This document shows, piece after piece, positions 45,714-57,480 of a stretch of DNA of 64,000 bases. Under the pieces are notes generated by a model. It was not told the origin of the DNA. It made no database searches and saw nothing but the letters and a program-made list of their open reading frames with translations. The DNA comes from Ceratorhiza oryzae-sativae. Its lineage: Eukaryota; Basidiomycota; Agaricomycetes; Cantharellales; Ceratobasidiaceae. Location of the stretch: NCBI GenBank assembly GCA_030998015.1, contig JARWMV010000233.1, positions 744,001 to 808,000 of the forward strand, read 5' to 3'. The position numbers and the translations under genes were made by a program. Every line of letters starts with the position of its first letter. The stretch's first letter is position 1.

Positions 45714-48116
45714 ATGCTTGAGAACAATGCTCGATACATTTTCATCCCGGAGAACCTTGTGGAGACGCTCGAAAATCCCAAACAGCTGATGTATGGTTGG
45801 GTGTGGGATAGCGTGTCAATCGTTGTGGGCTGTCTCCCTTCAGAAGTAAGACCTATTGCATTTGTAACCCCAATGTACGACTAAATAAATCCCCAAGATA
45901 GCACAGAGACGCGTTCAAGAAGTCAACGCGCTAAACCTTCAATTAGTTGGAGATAACCTGTCATCGTTACCTCCTTTGACTCTGCTTGACACCTCCAATA
46001 CTGGGTATGGGCTATACCACCAAATGGAAAACACACAATCCTGAGATTTTTGAAGGGGTGACTGCAGATATTGCCAGTATATCCCATTGTTTACCGGACA
46101 CCCAACCTTCGTGCACAACGTTTCTATACGATTGAGCCGCTTCAACTGAACCTGGTACCCAAAGCGGAAGATATGCGATCAAAGGCAGCTGCCGCAGAAC
46201 TACAGGCTGTAATAGATTCCAATCCGCTACGTTTACAACCCCCTGAGGAAAACAGTACGCCGCCAATGGATGCGATCCTAAGCCACGTATGTGCAAATCC
46301 CTAATGTGGCTATTCAGCATTGAACTGTATTTAGATTAATGTTTCGCCGATAGTGGAACAGTTTGTACGAGGTATTCTGAAAGCAAGTCAGGTTGTGGTA
46401 CCTGTCGGAGCAACTGGACCCAAATCCGGAACGTCTTCTGCCCCAATTTGGGGGTTAATTCCAGGGGTTGTCAAACGCATGGGCACTGCACCTCTGACAG
46501 TCCTCGCCACCATTTGCAGCGTCCCGATCCCTATTTCTTACCCCGGCTCTACTCTAGCCAAAGACATTTCTGCGACTTGTGCGTACTCTCGCTTGGTGAC
46601 TCCCTGTTTCACTTACAGACTGGACATTCTCTAGTCCAACAAACAGATGTTCGACTAGAACAAGTGCTGAAATCGAAAGAGCAGTTTGAGATTACGAAAC
46701 TTGAGGATGTCCAAAACATCGCTCGATCCACCGCACACTATATCAAGTCAGTTAGTCTCTGATTGCGCTGACATTATCCGTTTATATTGCATTTCTTGAG
46801 TGTAGCTTTTTCAATTGCGTTTGGTTGATTATCAACGATGTAATAATTGGGCTTGCAGTGGGAGGGTTCATCCGCGATAATCAGGATGTATTGGCACGTT
46901 TGACTATGCAATTCATACAAGTAGGTGCCTTCAATGCTATAACAACCCTGGCCTGATGGTATTTTAGCGCTACTTCGTTGATTTGCTTGACGAAACACTT
47001 CACTGGCTAGACAACTGGCCAGTTGGGCTCAAGTTGAATACAGAATTAAGCAGCTTTCTGTGCAACTCGTTCACAACAGCCATTCAGTTTTGGGGAGGTG
47101 ACTTGCTACGTGCATCCTCATCCTTAAAGCTATTCACTAACACCTCACTATCTGCCTTTCAGGGTGTGTGCAGCTCGCTATTCCGTACCTTCCTACAGTA
47201 TTGTATTGCATCGGATGTGGAGGTATTTTCGGAATGACCATGATACTTTCCCTCACTTCGGATCTGCTTAGCATCTTGACACTTCACACGTACTTTTGCT
47301 ACCTTGTAGCAACGACTGTATTCGCGAGGCTACTCAGGCTTCTTGGGTCCTTGTACAATTTATTTCGAGGTACGCCTTTCAGTCCTTTATGAATAACCTG
47401 CAGTGCTCACGATACTCAGGCAAACGAAGAAATATCCTTCGAAATAGAACCGACAACTGGGATTACGACATGGATCAGCTGTTACTCGGGACAATTCTGT
47501 TTACTCTCGTTGCGTTTCTCTTACCTACGGTAGTGGTATATTACCTTTTGTTTACCTTGGTACGCCTTTCGATTTTATTTTAGCTGGACAAGTCTGACGG
47601 CAGACTCAGACACGAATCGCTATCATTGGGATACAAGCATCCTTAGAAACCGTACTCGCATTTCTGAACCACTTTCCTCTTTTTGCGCTTATGCTAAGAG
47701 TCAAAGATCCAGCTCGATTGCCAGGCAAGCGCATTCGCTATTAGCATACTGTTGGTTCTGATTGCCGACTTAGGTGGTATTGAACTTCACCTGCAGACGA
47801 CTGCGCATGGGCCAACGGTAACCAAACTGAGATTAGTGGTATGGAAAATTATCCCTACTTAGATGTATAGTAACCCGTGTATTCATGGCAGAATAAGCCT
47901 ATACCCTTTTCGCGGATATTTTTTCAACACCGTAAGTTGGTCCTGCTCCCAACAGCGCTTGAATGCTAATAGCTCACTCCCAGTGATCGTCTGGTCAAGA
48001 CTATCATCGCACTACAGCCCTTTGCGTCTTCTTCGGTGTTTGGTGACAGGGGCGTTTATTACACCCATCTCGCGGTACTCTATTCGGTTTGGACTTCCAT
48101 CCACCAAGCCAGATAA
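45714..48116 (+). CDS. GPI1: Gpi1/PIG-Q subunit of GPI-GlcNAc transferase
   Basis: Stabilises the ER complex that performs the first step of GPI-anchor synthesis (GlcNAc transfer to phosphatidylinositol). Starts MLENNARYIFIPENLV. Intron 45846-45897 is clear. N-terminal segments include LPVYPIVYRTPNLRAQRFY. Membrane segments begin at about 46800 (IIGLAVGGFIRDNQDVL) and include FVDLLDETLHWLDNWPVGLK and ELSSFLCNSF. The family signature GKRRNILRNRTDNWDYDMD/QLLLGTILFT is at 47425-47505, followed by LLPTVVVYYLLFT. The C-terminus reads VYYTHLAVLYSVWTS, stop 48116. One join near 46000-46075 does not keep frame by any intron I tried, so that exon border or a base there is doubtful. The gene is AT-richer than most neighbours. 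Confidence 0.85.
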
Positions 48117-48186
48117 GATAAAAGTGGTATAATACAGTTTGACGATCATAAATAGGACGAGGAAAACTCTGTTTGTCTGTAACTCT

Positions 48187-50667
48187 CTATGCACGTTTAC
48201 GATATCTTCCTCCCTCCCGCCTAAAATTTCGATTCAGCTTCATGGCTCCAAGTTTCAGGCAAAAACGGGACCACTCACGCCGCTTCCTGCTCTATCGCAT
48301 TTCGCTTTTGATCGTGTAGCTCAACGGCTTGGCGATTGATATCCTCGACCTGTTGCGTGTCAGGAAATCCGATATTCCTAGGGAGGTGGAAAGTAAACAA
48401 CTATCCTTAGCTTCTCCGCCATACATACCAATAACCAGGGGGTGTAGACGCAGGTGCCCATTTATGTCGATGTCGAGAAACAGCCTGCTTGTGAGCAGTG
48501 ATATCCCTCTCCTCTTCTACGCCCACATTCTTGGACCTGCCTGCTCCAGATGTGTGATGTTTACATGTATGCATCGTAGATGGTTGATCACCCTCAGGCG
48601 GCGGAGATCGCCATAGGGGACCTGTGCTACGCTTGGGCATAGGCCCCACAGCCTCATAGTACTAACCGGGGCGTGAGAAGGAGCAAAAATGAATGAATAG
48701 ATCACCTACCTCTTTACAGGCAATACAATCGCCCGCGTTAAGCTTCCTACGTTCATTTTTGTCCCGGACCACAGAATCGAATTCAAAGGCCATCCCATCG
48801 TTTCGGTTAGGATCGATCTCATACTCGCTATTGATAGTTTTGTCTCCTGGCCTAGAAGGGGAATCAGTGCTGGAATAACCCCCAATTAGAACTGCTTACT
48901 TCGGGGCTCCTGCGGCGTATCGGCCCCGACCCTTGTATTGTTGATAGTCGGCCAAAATCTGAGGACCTGACTTCCGCCTGAGTGCACGCAGCCGAGCATC
49001 TCGTTCTTCTCGGGTTTCTCCGCCCTGAGCTCTACCTATGGTAGGTTGGAATATTCTGTCGCCCGCCTGCGAAATCGCATGTTCATCCGAGCTTTCATCT
49101 TCATCATCAAACACAAACGCTTTCCGTTTACCCAAGGACTTGGTGATAGTAACAGGTTTCTTTCGGTGATGCGGAGACTCCGCGGGAGAAGAGTGACTTC
49201 GAGCGAGCGGCGTAGTGCTATTTGATTGCTTCCTTAGGAGAAAACTGGCCTCATCGTCGCTTTGGGAGTGTTTGAGTACCACAAGGGCCGGCCGAACCGA
49301 TTTTCCGCCAGGTGCATTAGTAATTCGTGACGAGCCTTCGGAACGGATAGATTAGTCGAATAGAAATAAGATGGAGCGGATCGAAAAAAACATACGGTCA
49401 ACCGTGGATGGTTGGGCGGGAGACGTGGCCTGAGACTCCTGTGTATCGGTATTGGAGATAGGAGAAGGATTTTGTAGACAAGGAGCCTCAAGCCCAGCTT
49501 CTCGCTGCAGGCGTCGGATAGGATGCATATATCCAGGTGAAAGTGGGCTTTCCTCTTCTTTAACAATCACCTCGTCATTTGGTATCATGAGCTGAGGAAC
49601 AGGAAGATTTGCACTTCTGCTTGCTGGGGTAGGGGAATCCTTCCCTTGCTTACTGACTCGGCGCCTAGTCTTCAGCCTGCCTTCAGACATGATCAACCCA
49701 TTCCCTCCACTCGAAGAAAGAAACCCTTCTTTAAAAGTTTTCCATTTAGCCAGGTCTTGTGCATATTTTTCGGAGAGTTGCACTTTTGATGCAAGGAGTT
49801 CGTCGTACTGGCTCCGGAGATGGGCGAGCTGGACTTCTACCGGAAGAGAAGTGTTATTGACGAAAGCACTCGGGGTCAAATTCTCTCTAGGAGCAGTATG
49901 TAATGAGCTTTTTAAAGAAGAGCTCAGAACGACACCTAGGTCACTTACCTATCAGCCCTATCACTATCCAGTCTCATTGGCAATCTAGATGGAGTCTCTG
50001 GAGCGGCAGATGAGCGTCTAGCCCTCTCTTTAGCTGCGGTAGCCTTGAGTTCCTCGCACTCTGAGGACATAGCCTCATTCTCTTTTCGAAGAGACGAAAG
50101 CGTGCCCTCCAACTGGCTGGTCTTCTGCCACTCAGACTGTAATTCCATTTGAGCCGACCAAGCGCCTCACGGTTTAACTCAGATTCGGTTTGCGCCTCTC
50201 GAGCAAGCTGCTTTTTGCGAGCTATATCGGATCTAAGACCATCCATTAGTTGTTGGTCTTCTGCACGAGATGCCTCCGCAAGGGCGAGCTTTTCCTTGGT
50301 GGAGGCTAGTTCTGCGGTAAGGGTCTCGATACGAGCCACTGATGCTTTATGTTCGCGCACAGCGCAGACGACTCCTTCATCTAAAGATTCCTCGGCCCTT
50401 TCGAGGGTGTCGAATCCTAGCCGATCTGCGAGTAGGTTGATACGTTGCTGCAGGTCATAGAGCTCCTTCCTTAATCGATCGTTTTCTCGAGATATATTGT
50501 CCGCCCTGACGGCGTACACTTTATGTTGCCATCAGCTGCTGATGAGGATACCCCACTCATCTCTACTTGCCTTCATTTTCTTCTTCATGTATTCGCTCAA
50601 TAGCCTTGATAAGGTTGGCGGTTTGTTGCTGCAAACGAGAGCTAAAACTTGAACTTTTGCTTGTCAT
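48187..50667 (-). CDS. CTP1: Ctp1/Sae2/CtIP-type DNA end-resection factor
   Basis: Cofactor of the MRN/MRX nuclease that opens blocked or hairpin DNA ends for recombination. The start MTSKSSSFSSRLQQQ at 50667 leads, through a GC-AG intron (50570-50519), into a long coiled coil (DNISRENDRLRKELYDLQ, about 50510-49700). Ser/Pro-rich disorder follows, then the CtIP C-terminal domain: YKGRGRYA, KNERRKLNAGDCIACKE (zinc-hook-like CxxC), and SRHRHKWAP then TPPGYW. Two more introns (48428-48378 and 48278-48221) bring NIGFPDTQQVEDINRQ and the final mini-exon AREGGRYRKRA, the basic end typical of the family. The whole C-terminal core is present. Ends 70 bp from the convergent GPI1 stop. Confidence 0.9.
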
Positions 50668-51031
50668 TTTTCTAAACGATTCGGGAGGGTTTCATATAGT
50701 TATAGACGTAGCGAGTCACACAAGCTTAAGGTCAGTTCCAAGAAGCTCGATCAATCGAAGACCCCAGGCAATGTTAGACAGCAAAGTCAGCGGATTTAAA
50801 GCCAAGCTCCCAGAACCTAAAGTATGAGTAATATTTTTCGGATACTCCGGATTGAAGTGCTGTGTCTGGTCAACTTTAGAGAGTCTCCAGCTTCAGGTGA
50901 TGGTGGCTCCAAGACGAGAGTGGCGCACTCGGGCTACGCGCCCGAGTCATGTGACTTTGTTGATCTATGACTAAACCACAACATCGCGTCTCCTCGTTTA
51001 TCCTGGCTGGCGATCCTGCTCAATTACTCAC

Positions 51032-51879
51032 ATGTCTGCTGGATCCTCTCGAGATGAAATACCCAGAATTGCCTTATACAATATAGAGGATTGGGAGCGC
51101 ATTCAACGAGACTTTGCTACGACCGTCCAGGAGACTCGAGATGCTACTCTTGCCGATATGGACCCAATATCAGACGAAGACAAGGCATTACTGATGAAAT
51201 ATCTTGAAAAGGTTAACGAATATTGTTTATGTACAACTTGACGTTTTTCGAATTGATCACTACTGGCACGTAGTGGCAAAACAACACGTTTGAAATGGCC
51301 AAAGCCAATATCACGTTGAATGGCCAAGACTTGGAAAACTACGTCCCAGAACCCGAGGGTATGTTACACAGCTACCTATTCGTCATAAGCACGCCACATT
51401 AACTTCTGTTTTTAGAGACGGAGCCTTTTGATGAGCTTTTGGTCCGTCGCAGACAGGCTTTAACGGAGGAGCAGCTAGTCTGGGACAAAACTCTAGCTGA
51501 CCGACGTCGGAAGGCCCCACGTGAAGTTGAGAGGGTGATGGAAGACCTTCTAGTGAGGCAAAGTATGGCAATCCCTGTTCCGCCAAATCCAGAGCCGCAA
51601 GCTCCTCGAAAGATTCCAGGCATGTACTAGTCAGTCTTCGTCACCGTCACTCGTTAGCCTGACCCGATTACAGACGTACCGAGATGGGAAGACGTCGTTG
51701 AAACACACGCGCAAACTGCTATTCTCGCAGCAGACCTGACCGAAGTATGAAAACACCCGTTATTTGATTACTGTCCGCACAATACTGACACCTTGTGATA
51801 GAAACTCCCAACTATCGCGGCCCAAACGCAAAAGGCGAAGAAAGTTGACCAAGCAGTCGCCGCCTTGCCTTCTCAGTAG
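51032..51879 (+). CDS. MIS14: Mis14/Nsl1 kinetochore subunit (MIND/Mis12 complex)
   Basis: Subunit of the Mis12 complex linking centromeric chromatin to the Ndc80 complex. ATG 51032; five exons. Diagnostic segments are TFEMAKANITLNGQ (compare the family's FExxVxxNIxINGQ), EPFDELLVRRR and RRRKAPREV, followed by a C-terminal helical region ending in ALPSQ, stop 51877-51879. Small, acidic and helical with about 200 residues, as usual for this subunit. I base the call on motif order against the vertebrate NSL1 pattern; divergence in this family is high, so confidence is moderate. It diverges from CTP1 with 364 bp between starts. Confidence 0.65.
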
Positions 51880-52702
51880 CTGTATTTTACCCGCAACTAG
51901 GCCATTTTGTCCATTCCCCTGCTCGTGTAACTTGTTTTCGCTTTACCCCACATCTGACCTGAGACGTTGCGCACCACGAGCCATTTGCAACAAACATATT
52001 TTAACACCTTGCTAGTGTATACCTAATCTAACCAAAGGAAATCCTGTTAAATCTATCCAAATATACCACTTCTTAGAATGACCCTGACCACAAATATAGT
52101 GTCCAGACGTGCACTAGAAGGGGGTTAGAGAATTGAATAACGGGATAGAATTAGCACGTCGCTTTGGTTTGTACTTCCTCCAGCATTAAAGCCATTAATC
52201 GGGTCCGTCGTAACTTCCTTGCCTTGGACCCTACTAAATACTACGTAGAATAAGTATTAGAACGGGTTTGTTGACCTCTTTGGCGTAATCATTTGGGGTT
52301 GCGAATACAAACATACCAACGTAAATGCTAGCACTTTAGTGTTCTTTGCCTGCTAAAGACTCCGATAAAGTCTTTAGCATATGAACACGCACCCCTCGCC
52401 ATGCTATATAAAAATCCATGTATGCCTCTAAAAAAATACTTCGTGTTTACCGCCGCCGTGCCAAAAGTATTTCGCATACCTTTACAGCCTCTATTAATTA
52501 TCGCTCCACGTGGGTTGTCCCTATAGATCAGGCATTCACCCCATACATATAGAATCCCCAAGGCAACTGTGCTACTAAGAGGAGCTTGAGGAGCGTGGCA
52601 CGCTCGTCAGTGTCAAGCGTACAAAGGTGCAAGCGTCCAAGGGGAGAGAAATCCGTATTAATAAACATGACTGTTACACGATGTATAATGTCCATACTGG
52701 TA
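51880..52702. other. intergenic, no gene seen
   Basis: About 820 bp, AT-rich, between the MIS14 stop and the terpene synthase 3' end. It contains one CACGTG (52507-52512) away from any start codon. No RNA or repeat recognised. Confidence 0.45.
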
Positions 52703-54130
52703 CTAGATTCCACTGCCAGGAATAGTCCGAAATGCTGACAGCAACCCTAAGAAAGCTACATGTATAGAAACAGATGAAAACCAAAAACAATCAAACATCG
52801 ACAACCATGGGAGCACTGGGCGGATAGGGGTCATGATATCGACGACCCTCGTATCCCGAACCTTTTCCGCGTCTGCACCAAAGTAACCTTAACAAGGAGT
52901 CAGTGCGTGCATAACTCGTCAATGTACGGACCTACGAGGCGTCATGAAGGTCCGATCGATGGAGCCTTGAACCCAGTACTCAATGCCCTTGATATAGCGC
53001 TCACCTGCGTCAACCTGAGGACCGAAAGAACGCAGCCTCTTCTTTGCGTCAAGGTAATCTTGGGTACGCCTGCGGATGAGCTGGTCGACATAATTCATTG
53101 CACCTTCTAGGTCAAGCTGCTTTTCCCACATCGTGATGAAAACAAGGTTTGAGTATCCCCTCGTGCTTGTTCGATCTGAACAAATCACGCGCATAAGCTT
53201 CAGAAGTTTCAAGGTGAGGTTCGGGAGACTAACCGGGAAGGAGTACACGTCGTTGGCCCAGGTAATGAGGTCGTTACCACAGACCGATAGCTCCACAATA
53301 TCGGCGTCATTGTGAACCTCTTCGGGGAGGTCGAGGCCAAGAGAATATTCCAGGACAGCTGAAACGCACAAGGTTAGCGTCTATTCAATGTGTCACGGAG
53401 GGAACTCACAGAGAGCCATCTTGACTGCCGAAGTATCGCGCCTCTGCACAATGAAATCCTCGATGCTCGGAACATCGTCAATGGACCGATTCATGGTTTG
53501 CTGAAGGATCGCCTGGGTGTAGAGGTCGGTAGCATCGACGAAGCGTTCGATCGTAGCGGGGCTCGAATTAGCGCGCATGCGTTGGAAGAAGTCGAGAAGC
53601 GCGATTGCAACTTTAAACTTGGGTTCAGCAGTGTCAGGATTGCGCAGGACACTCATGGTGATGTCGACGGCCAACTTGGTGCCCTCGACATTGTCGCGCA
53701 GCCCACCCACGTCGATCATATCATCGAACTATTAAAATAGTTCAGCCATCGTAGGGAGGCTGAAACTAAGCTATGCCTACCGCAAAGAGCCAAAGGATAA
53801 AGTCCATTGAAGGGCGGAGGTGCTCCAAGTCGGCGTCGGCATAAGCCAACGAAGTCAGTAGGCTAAAATTAGTATCGAAAAAGTGCTGTCGCTTGCGACC
53901 TTCGAGTACACCTATAGCATCTAGGTGTTAGCATGACACTCACAAGATGAAAGGAGCCACACATCATACCATAGCTATCGAACCAAGCATATGAAGCTGC
54001 CTCGGCCTCCTTCTAGTGAGGATTGAGTTTGACGTTGAAAAACTGGCCAGTAGCCAGCGACGTCTGGGAGAACAATCTTGGCTGGAAAGGCGGAGCGGTC
54101 GATGAGCTTGAGCTTAGGATAGCCAACCAT
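52703..54130 (-). pseudogene. sesquiterpene synthase (class I terpene cyclase), apparently damaged
   Basis: Agaricomycete-type class I cyclase acting on farnesyl diphosphate. Starts MVGYPKLKLIDRSAFP at 54130. The metal motifs are both present: DDMID (aspartate-rich, exon border near 53740) and the NSE triad NDVYSFPIE, reconstructed across the intron with donor GTTAGT; ARGDT follows and RYFGADAEKVRDT is near the C-terminus. Lesions: at 54038-54042 an extra T shifts frame before the conserved NPH segment; TAG (54015-54013) replaces the Tyr expected after NPH; and near 53150 one base is missing between RGDT and NLVFITMWEKQ. Splicing a 31-nt or 49-nt GT...TAG segment would bypass the first two. 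The C-terminal limit is uncertain. Confidence 0.7.
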
Positions 54131-55597
54131 TTTTGGGAAATGTAGGACTTGAGATGGGAGAAGAGGGAAAGTGCGTAGAGAGAACTACTCGAGCTGAGGA
54201 TACTGAGTTGACTAGGTGCGTCTCCCTTTATATACCGCACAGACCTGGGCTCAACTGGCCACATTATCACTGGATATCAGCAAATACGCGATCGCAAATC
54301 CATTTTCAAAGGGTCACGGATAGGGATTATGGGTTCGACAGTGGAATACCGATGTCCTTGCTCCGCTTCGCGTTTATGTAAAGTTGTTATTTTTTGAACC
54401 AAATCGCCGCCGTCCGCTCTTTTTTTTCATTCATGAGGCCGGTTCGGCCGCTCTTAGCTCGCTGCACGGGTGATGACTAGTCGTAATAGTGACTAGGAGC
54501 ATTGCTATCAGTCAAACTCACGGATCTGTCGTTAGGGCTGGGGCTTGGCTATGATGCATTCTGAGAAGTTCTAGGTAGCATACATGGTCACGAAGGTCGT
54601 CTACAGATCGTGGATTTGTGGAACAATTACGTTTTTGGTCTTGTGAATCATATTTTGCCGCGAATGCGAGTTCTTTGGACTCCTATGGTAGTTGTTTCGG
54701 AAGCATCATCATCATCAAAGGCAGAATCGGGTGCAGCTGGTTAGCACATAACATTCGGATTGGAAAACAGATTATTAATTTGATTTCGGTTCTAGATCAC
54801 GCAGGGTTAGAGTGGAGCGTATTGTATCGCCTTGATCACTAATGCCAAGCAGATCAAATCAGATTTGCTTGCAACTAGGTACATTCAAGGCTGATGATGG
54901 TCTTCCAGCGGGATTTACTACCCCAAAAAGTGCTTGAGCATGCAAACTATCGAAAACGAGTAAGCTGGGCTACTCGAGTGGGTCAAATTGGCTGCTGGGA
55001 CAGATGAGATGACGAGTAGCTCATCGGACGGGGTGTTCGTCTCAGTGACGACTGCTGTTGCATCGACTATCGCGTAACGCACCCGCTCTATATCCGATAG
55101 GCTGTTTCGTATATCACAACCCTGGGCTCCCGCTAACCGGACCGCAGAAAGGATACCGGGGTGAGGGAAGTACCTTGCCCCAGGCGGATCATATAGTCGC
55201 TAGCGTAATGAGCCGAGGCGTCAGACCGGAACAGTCATAGGAAACTCGGTCGTACTTTGACTGCTCTTGGTTCAATGAATTTCGCAGCTGTATACCGCAT
55301 AACTCTTGCCACAAGCCGAAAGTTATGATCCAACCGTATAGCATTTGGCTCTCTGGTGGTTCGACGCTAGAATGACTGCACCGGATAAAAACCATGAAGG
55401 GACCGTAATTGAAACATTTAAGAAGGTAGTGAGGCAAAACCCTCTAAAGGTCCAGTGCGTGTGCCCGAGCAATCCAGAAGAGCGACACTTGAAAAAAACC
55501 GAAGAATTCGCGGGGAAGATAATTGTGAGCATGGTCCCTTAGCCGTAGTCATGACTCAGCGGTAGCACGTTTTCATTACTAGGCAAAACAAACCTGA
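54131..55597. other. intergenic, no gene seen
   Basis: About 1.5 kb upstream of the terpene synthase and downstream of MSS51. Only short frames without domains. Composition is even, and I found no TIR, tRNA or long repeat. Confidence 0.45.
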
Positions 55598-57204
55598 CTA
55601 GGAAGACGATTCGGACGCAAAATCTACCTCACGTCTCTTTCCACGAATCCCCCACACACCCCAGTTCGTCTTGACCATCACCCTCGGATCGAAGTCTGCA
55701 ACTTCCCATTTCTCGCTTCCAAACGGATTCTCACCAGGCGTGACGATCCAGTCAAACTCGCCTGCTACGCCTTCGACGTTTTCCAAGCTCCTGACGTCGC
55801 GTTCGACATCGGCTGGACTGAACCCGGTGACAAATAGTGCGCATTTAGTCCCTAGTACCAACGGGACAGTTGTATCCCATTCGCCTGGCGCATTGATTTG
55901 TAGATGTGCGGGAGACGATGGAGAGGGAAATCCGAAGCCTGGGCAGAATGCGAAGAATACGTCAAAGTAAGGGTCGAATGTACCTTCAAAGTGTGCGTGC
56001 ACGGCACTGTAGGGTGCGCGGAGGGATGTAATCGTCAAGGAAGGAGAAACGGATGATGTGGCACTTGGTACACCCCATTCGCGTGCGGAATCCCGGACCT
56101 TGGTTGGGCCAGAAGGCTTTAGTTCTGGTGGGGTTGGAGGCTGGAAGAGAATGGGTTGGGTGGCTTCGGTTTTGGAGGATGCGGGCTCGGAAGTGGCTGG
56201 TTCGGGATTAGGTTTTGGAGGTGGTGGCGCAGGGATGGCTGCCGCTGGGAGCGAGACTTGTGGTCCGATCATGTACAGATGGAATTGGACGCTCGGGAAT
56301 AGGTGAGAGAGCTGTTCCCACACGTGGGGAGGAAGGGAGGACTCTGCTCGTGCACCGAGAAGGAATATGCGGACTGGTGGTTTGGATGACGGATCGTCGT
56401 CACCCGAAGGTGATTCGGAGTGAAGTGTGTATCTCAGAGCTGTGTGCATGCATGTCAAGCAGAGATGTACAGAAGAGTGCGGAAGCGTGCGTACCGGTCA
56501 TGGACCGCAAACCTTCAGGTGTGAGCCGCTGGTTCCGAAGGTTTATGCCGCTGTTTTCGTGCAAGAGAGAGGCGACGGTGATAGGATAGGTGAGCAGCTT
56601 GCTTGCGTGCCGACGAGATCGGTCGGAATCGATCGAGTTGAAGCTGCGAGTGTACCAAAACACGTCCCAGTTGGCAAACGAAACTGCCTCTTCGTATGAC
56701 TGCTGGCCTGCATATAAACGATCAGAACGAACGTGATCGCTACCGAAGATCAGACTGACCGGGAAGCTCGAATTCGCGCAGTTTGCGGCCGCTCCGGATG
56801 TCGTGTTCGTCCTCGTTGACTTCGCGGAGGCGGGTGCAGTACGTGAGATGCTCGTTGTCTTCCTTCCAGTGGAGCTCGGTGCAGTGGGTGGGCCACCCGC
56901 AGTCGGGACAGTCGTATCGAACTGGCCGACGCTGTTCGTAGTGGTCGAGACAGACGGGGCATGGCGCGTGCTCTGACACCGCTGCGGCGCGGGCCTGGAG
57001 CGACGGGATCGGCGATTTCGAGAGCGGGTGGAACAGGTTATCTGGCTCGAGGATCGGCGCCCGCCCCGTGCTCCGCGGCGGCTCCGCTTTCTTTGCCCAC
57101 CCAAAGAGCGCGCGCACGGGCGGCGGCGTGCGCCCGACGCGAGGGACGACACGCCCGACGACGTGCGGGCCGACGCTGAGACGACGGGCAGCGAGGCGGA
57201 GCAT
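55598..57204 (-). CDS. MSS51: Mss51-like mitochondrial translational activator of COX1
   Basis: In yeast, Mss51 activates COX1 mRNA translation and chaperones nascent Cox1. ATG 57204 opens an Arg-rich, acid-free N-terminus (MLRLAARRLSVG) with mitochondrial-presequence character. A MYND-like zinc finger follows (CPVC, YDCPDCGWPTHC, HLTYC), then the conserved block RLREVNEDEHDIRSGRK, ANWDVFWYTRSFNSIDSD and LTYPITVASLLHENSGI. The C-terminal half carries a Pro-rich insertion (about 56290-56130) before YFDVFFAFCPGFGFP, ending with NWGVWGIRGKRR. Three exons. It diverges from SMI1 with 276 bp between starts. Confidence 0.9.
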
Positions 57205-57220
57205 GTAGGCTGCGGTCGAG

Positions 57221-57227
57221 TCACGTG
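57221..57227. promoter_or_regulatory. TCACGTG box between MSS51 and SMI1
   Basis: CACGTG core 17 bp before the MSS51 start codon and about 250 bp before SMI1. Confidence 0.4.
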
Positions 57228-57480
57228 GACGCTGATATTAATATCTGGTGTCGACGACAGACGGATAGCCGCTTGAAATCGACTTTTTCGCCGCTCGCTC
57301 GCTTGGCTGATACAAGCGCCCGCGCAAAACGCTTGGCTCGTCTTTGGTCACTCGCTCCGCATCCTCGTTGTACGTCGCACCGTTCGTTTGCTGCTCACCA
57401 CCGCCGTCTCCCCCCGCCGCCGTTGCCCCCGTCGCCCGGCTCGCCGCACAGCTCATCCCGCCTCCGTTCGTTCACCCCAC

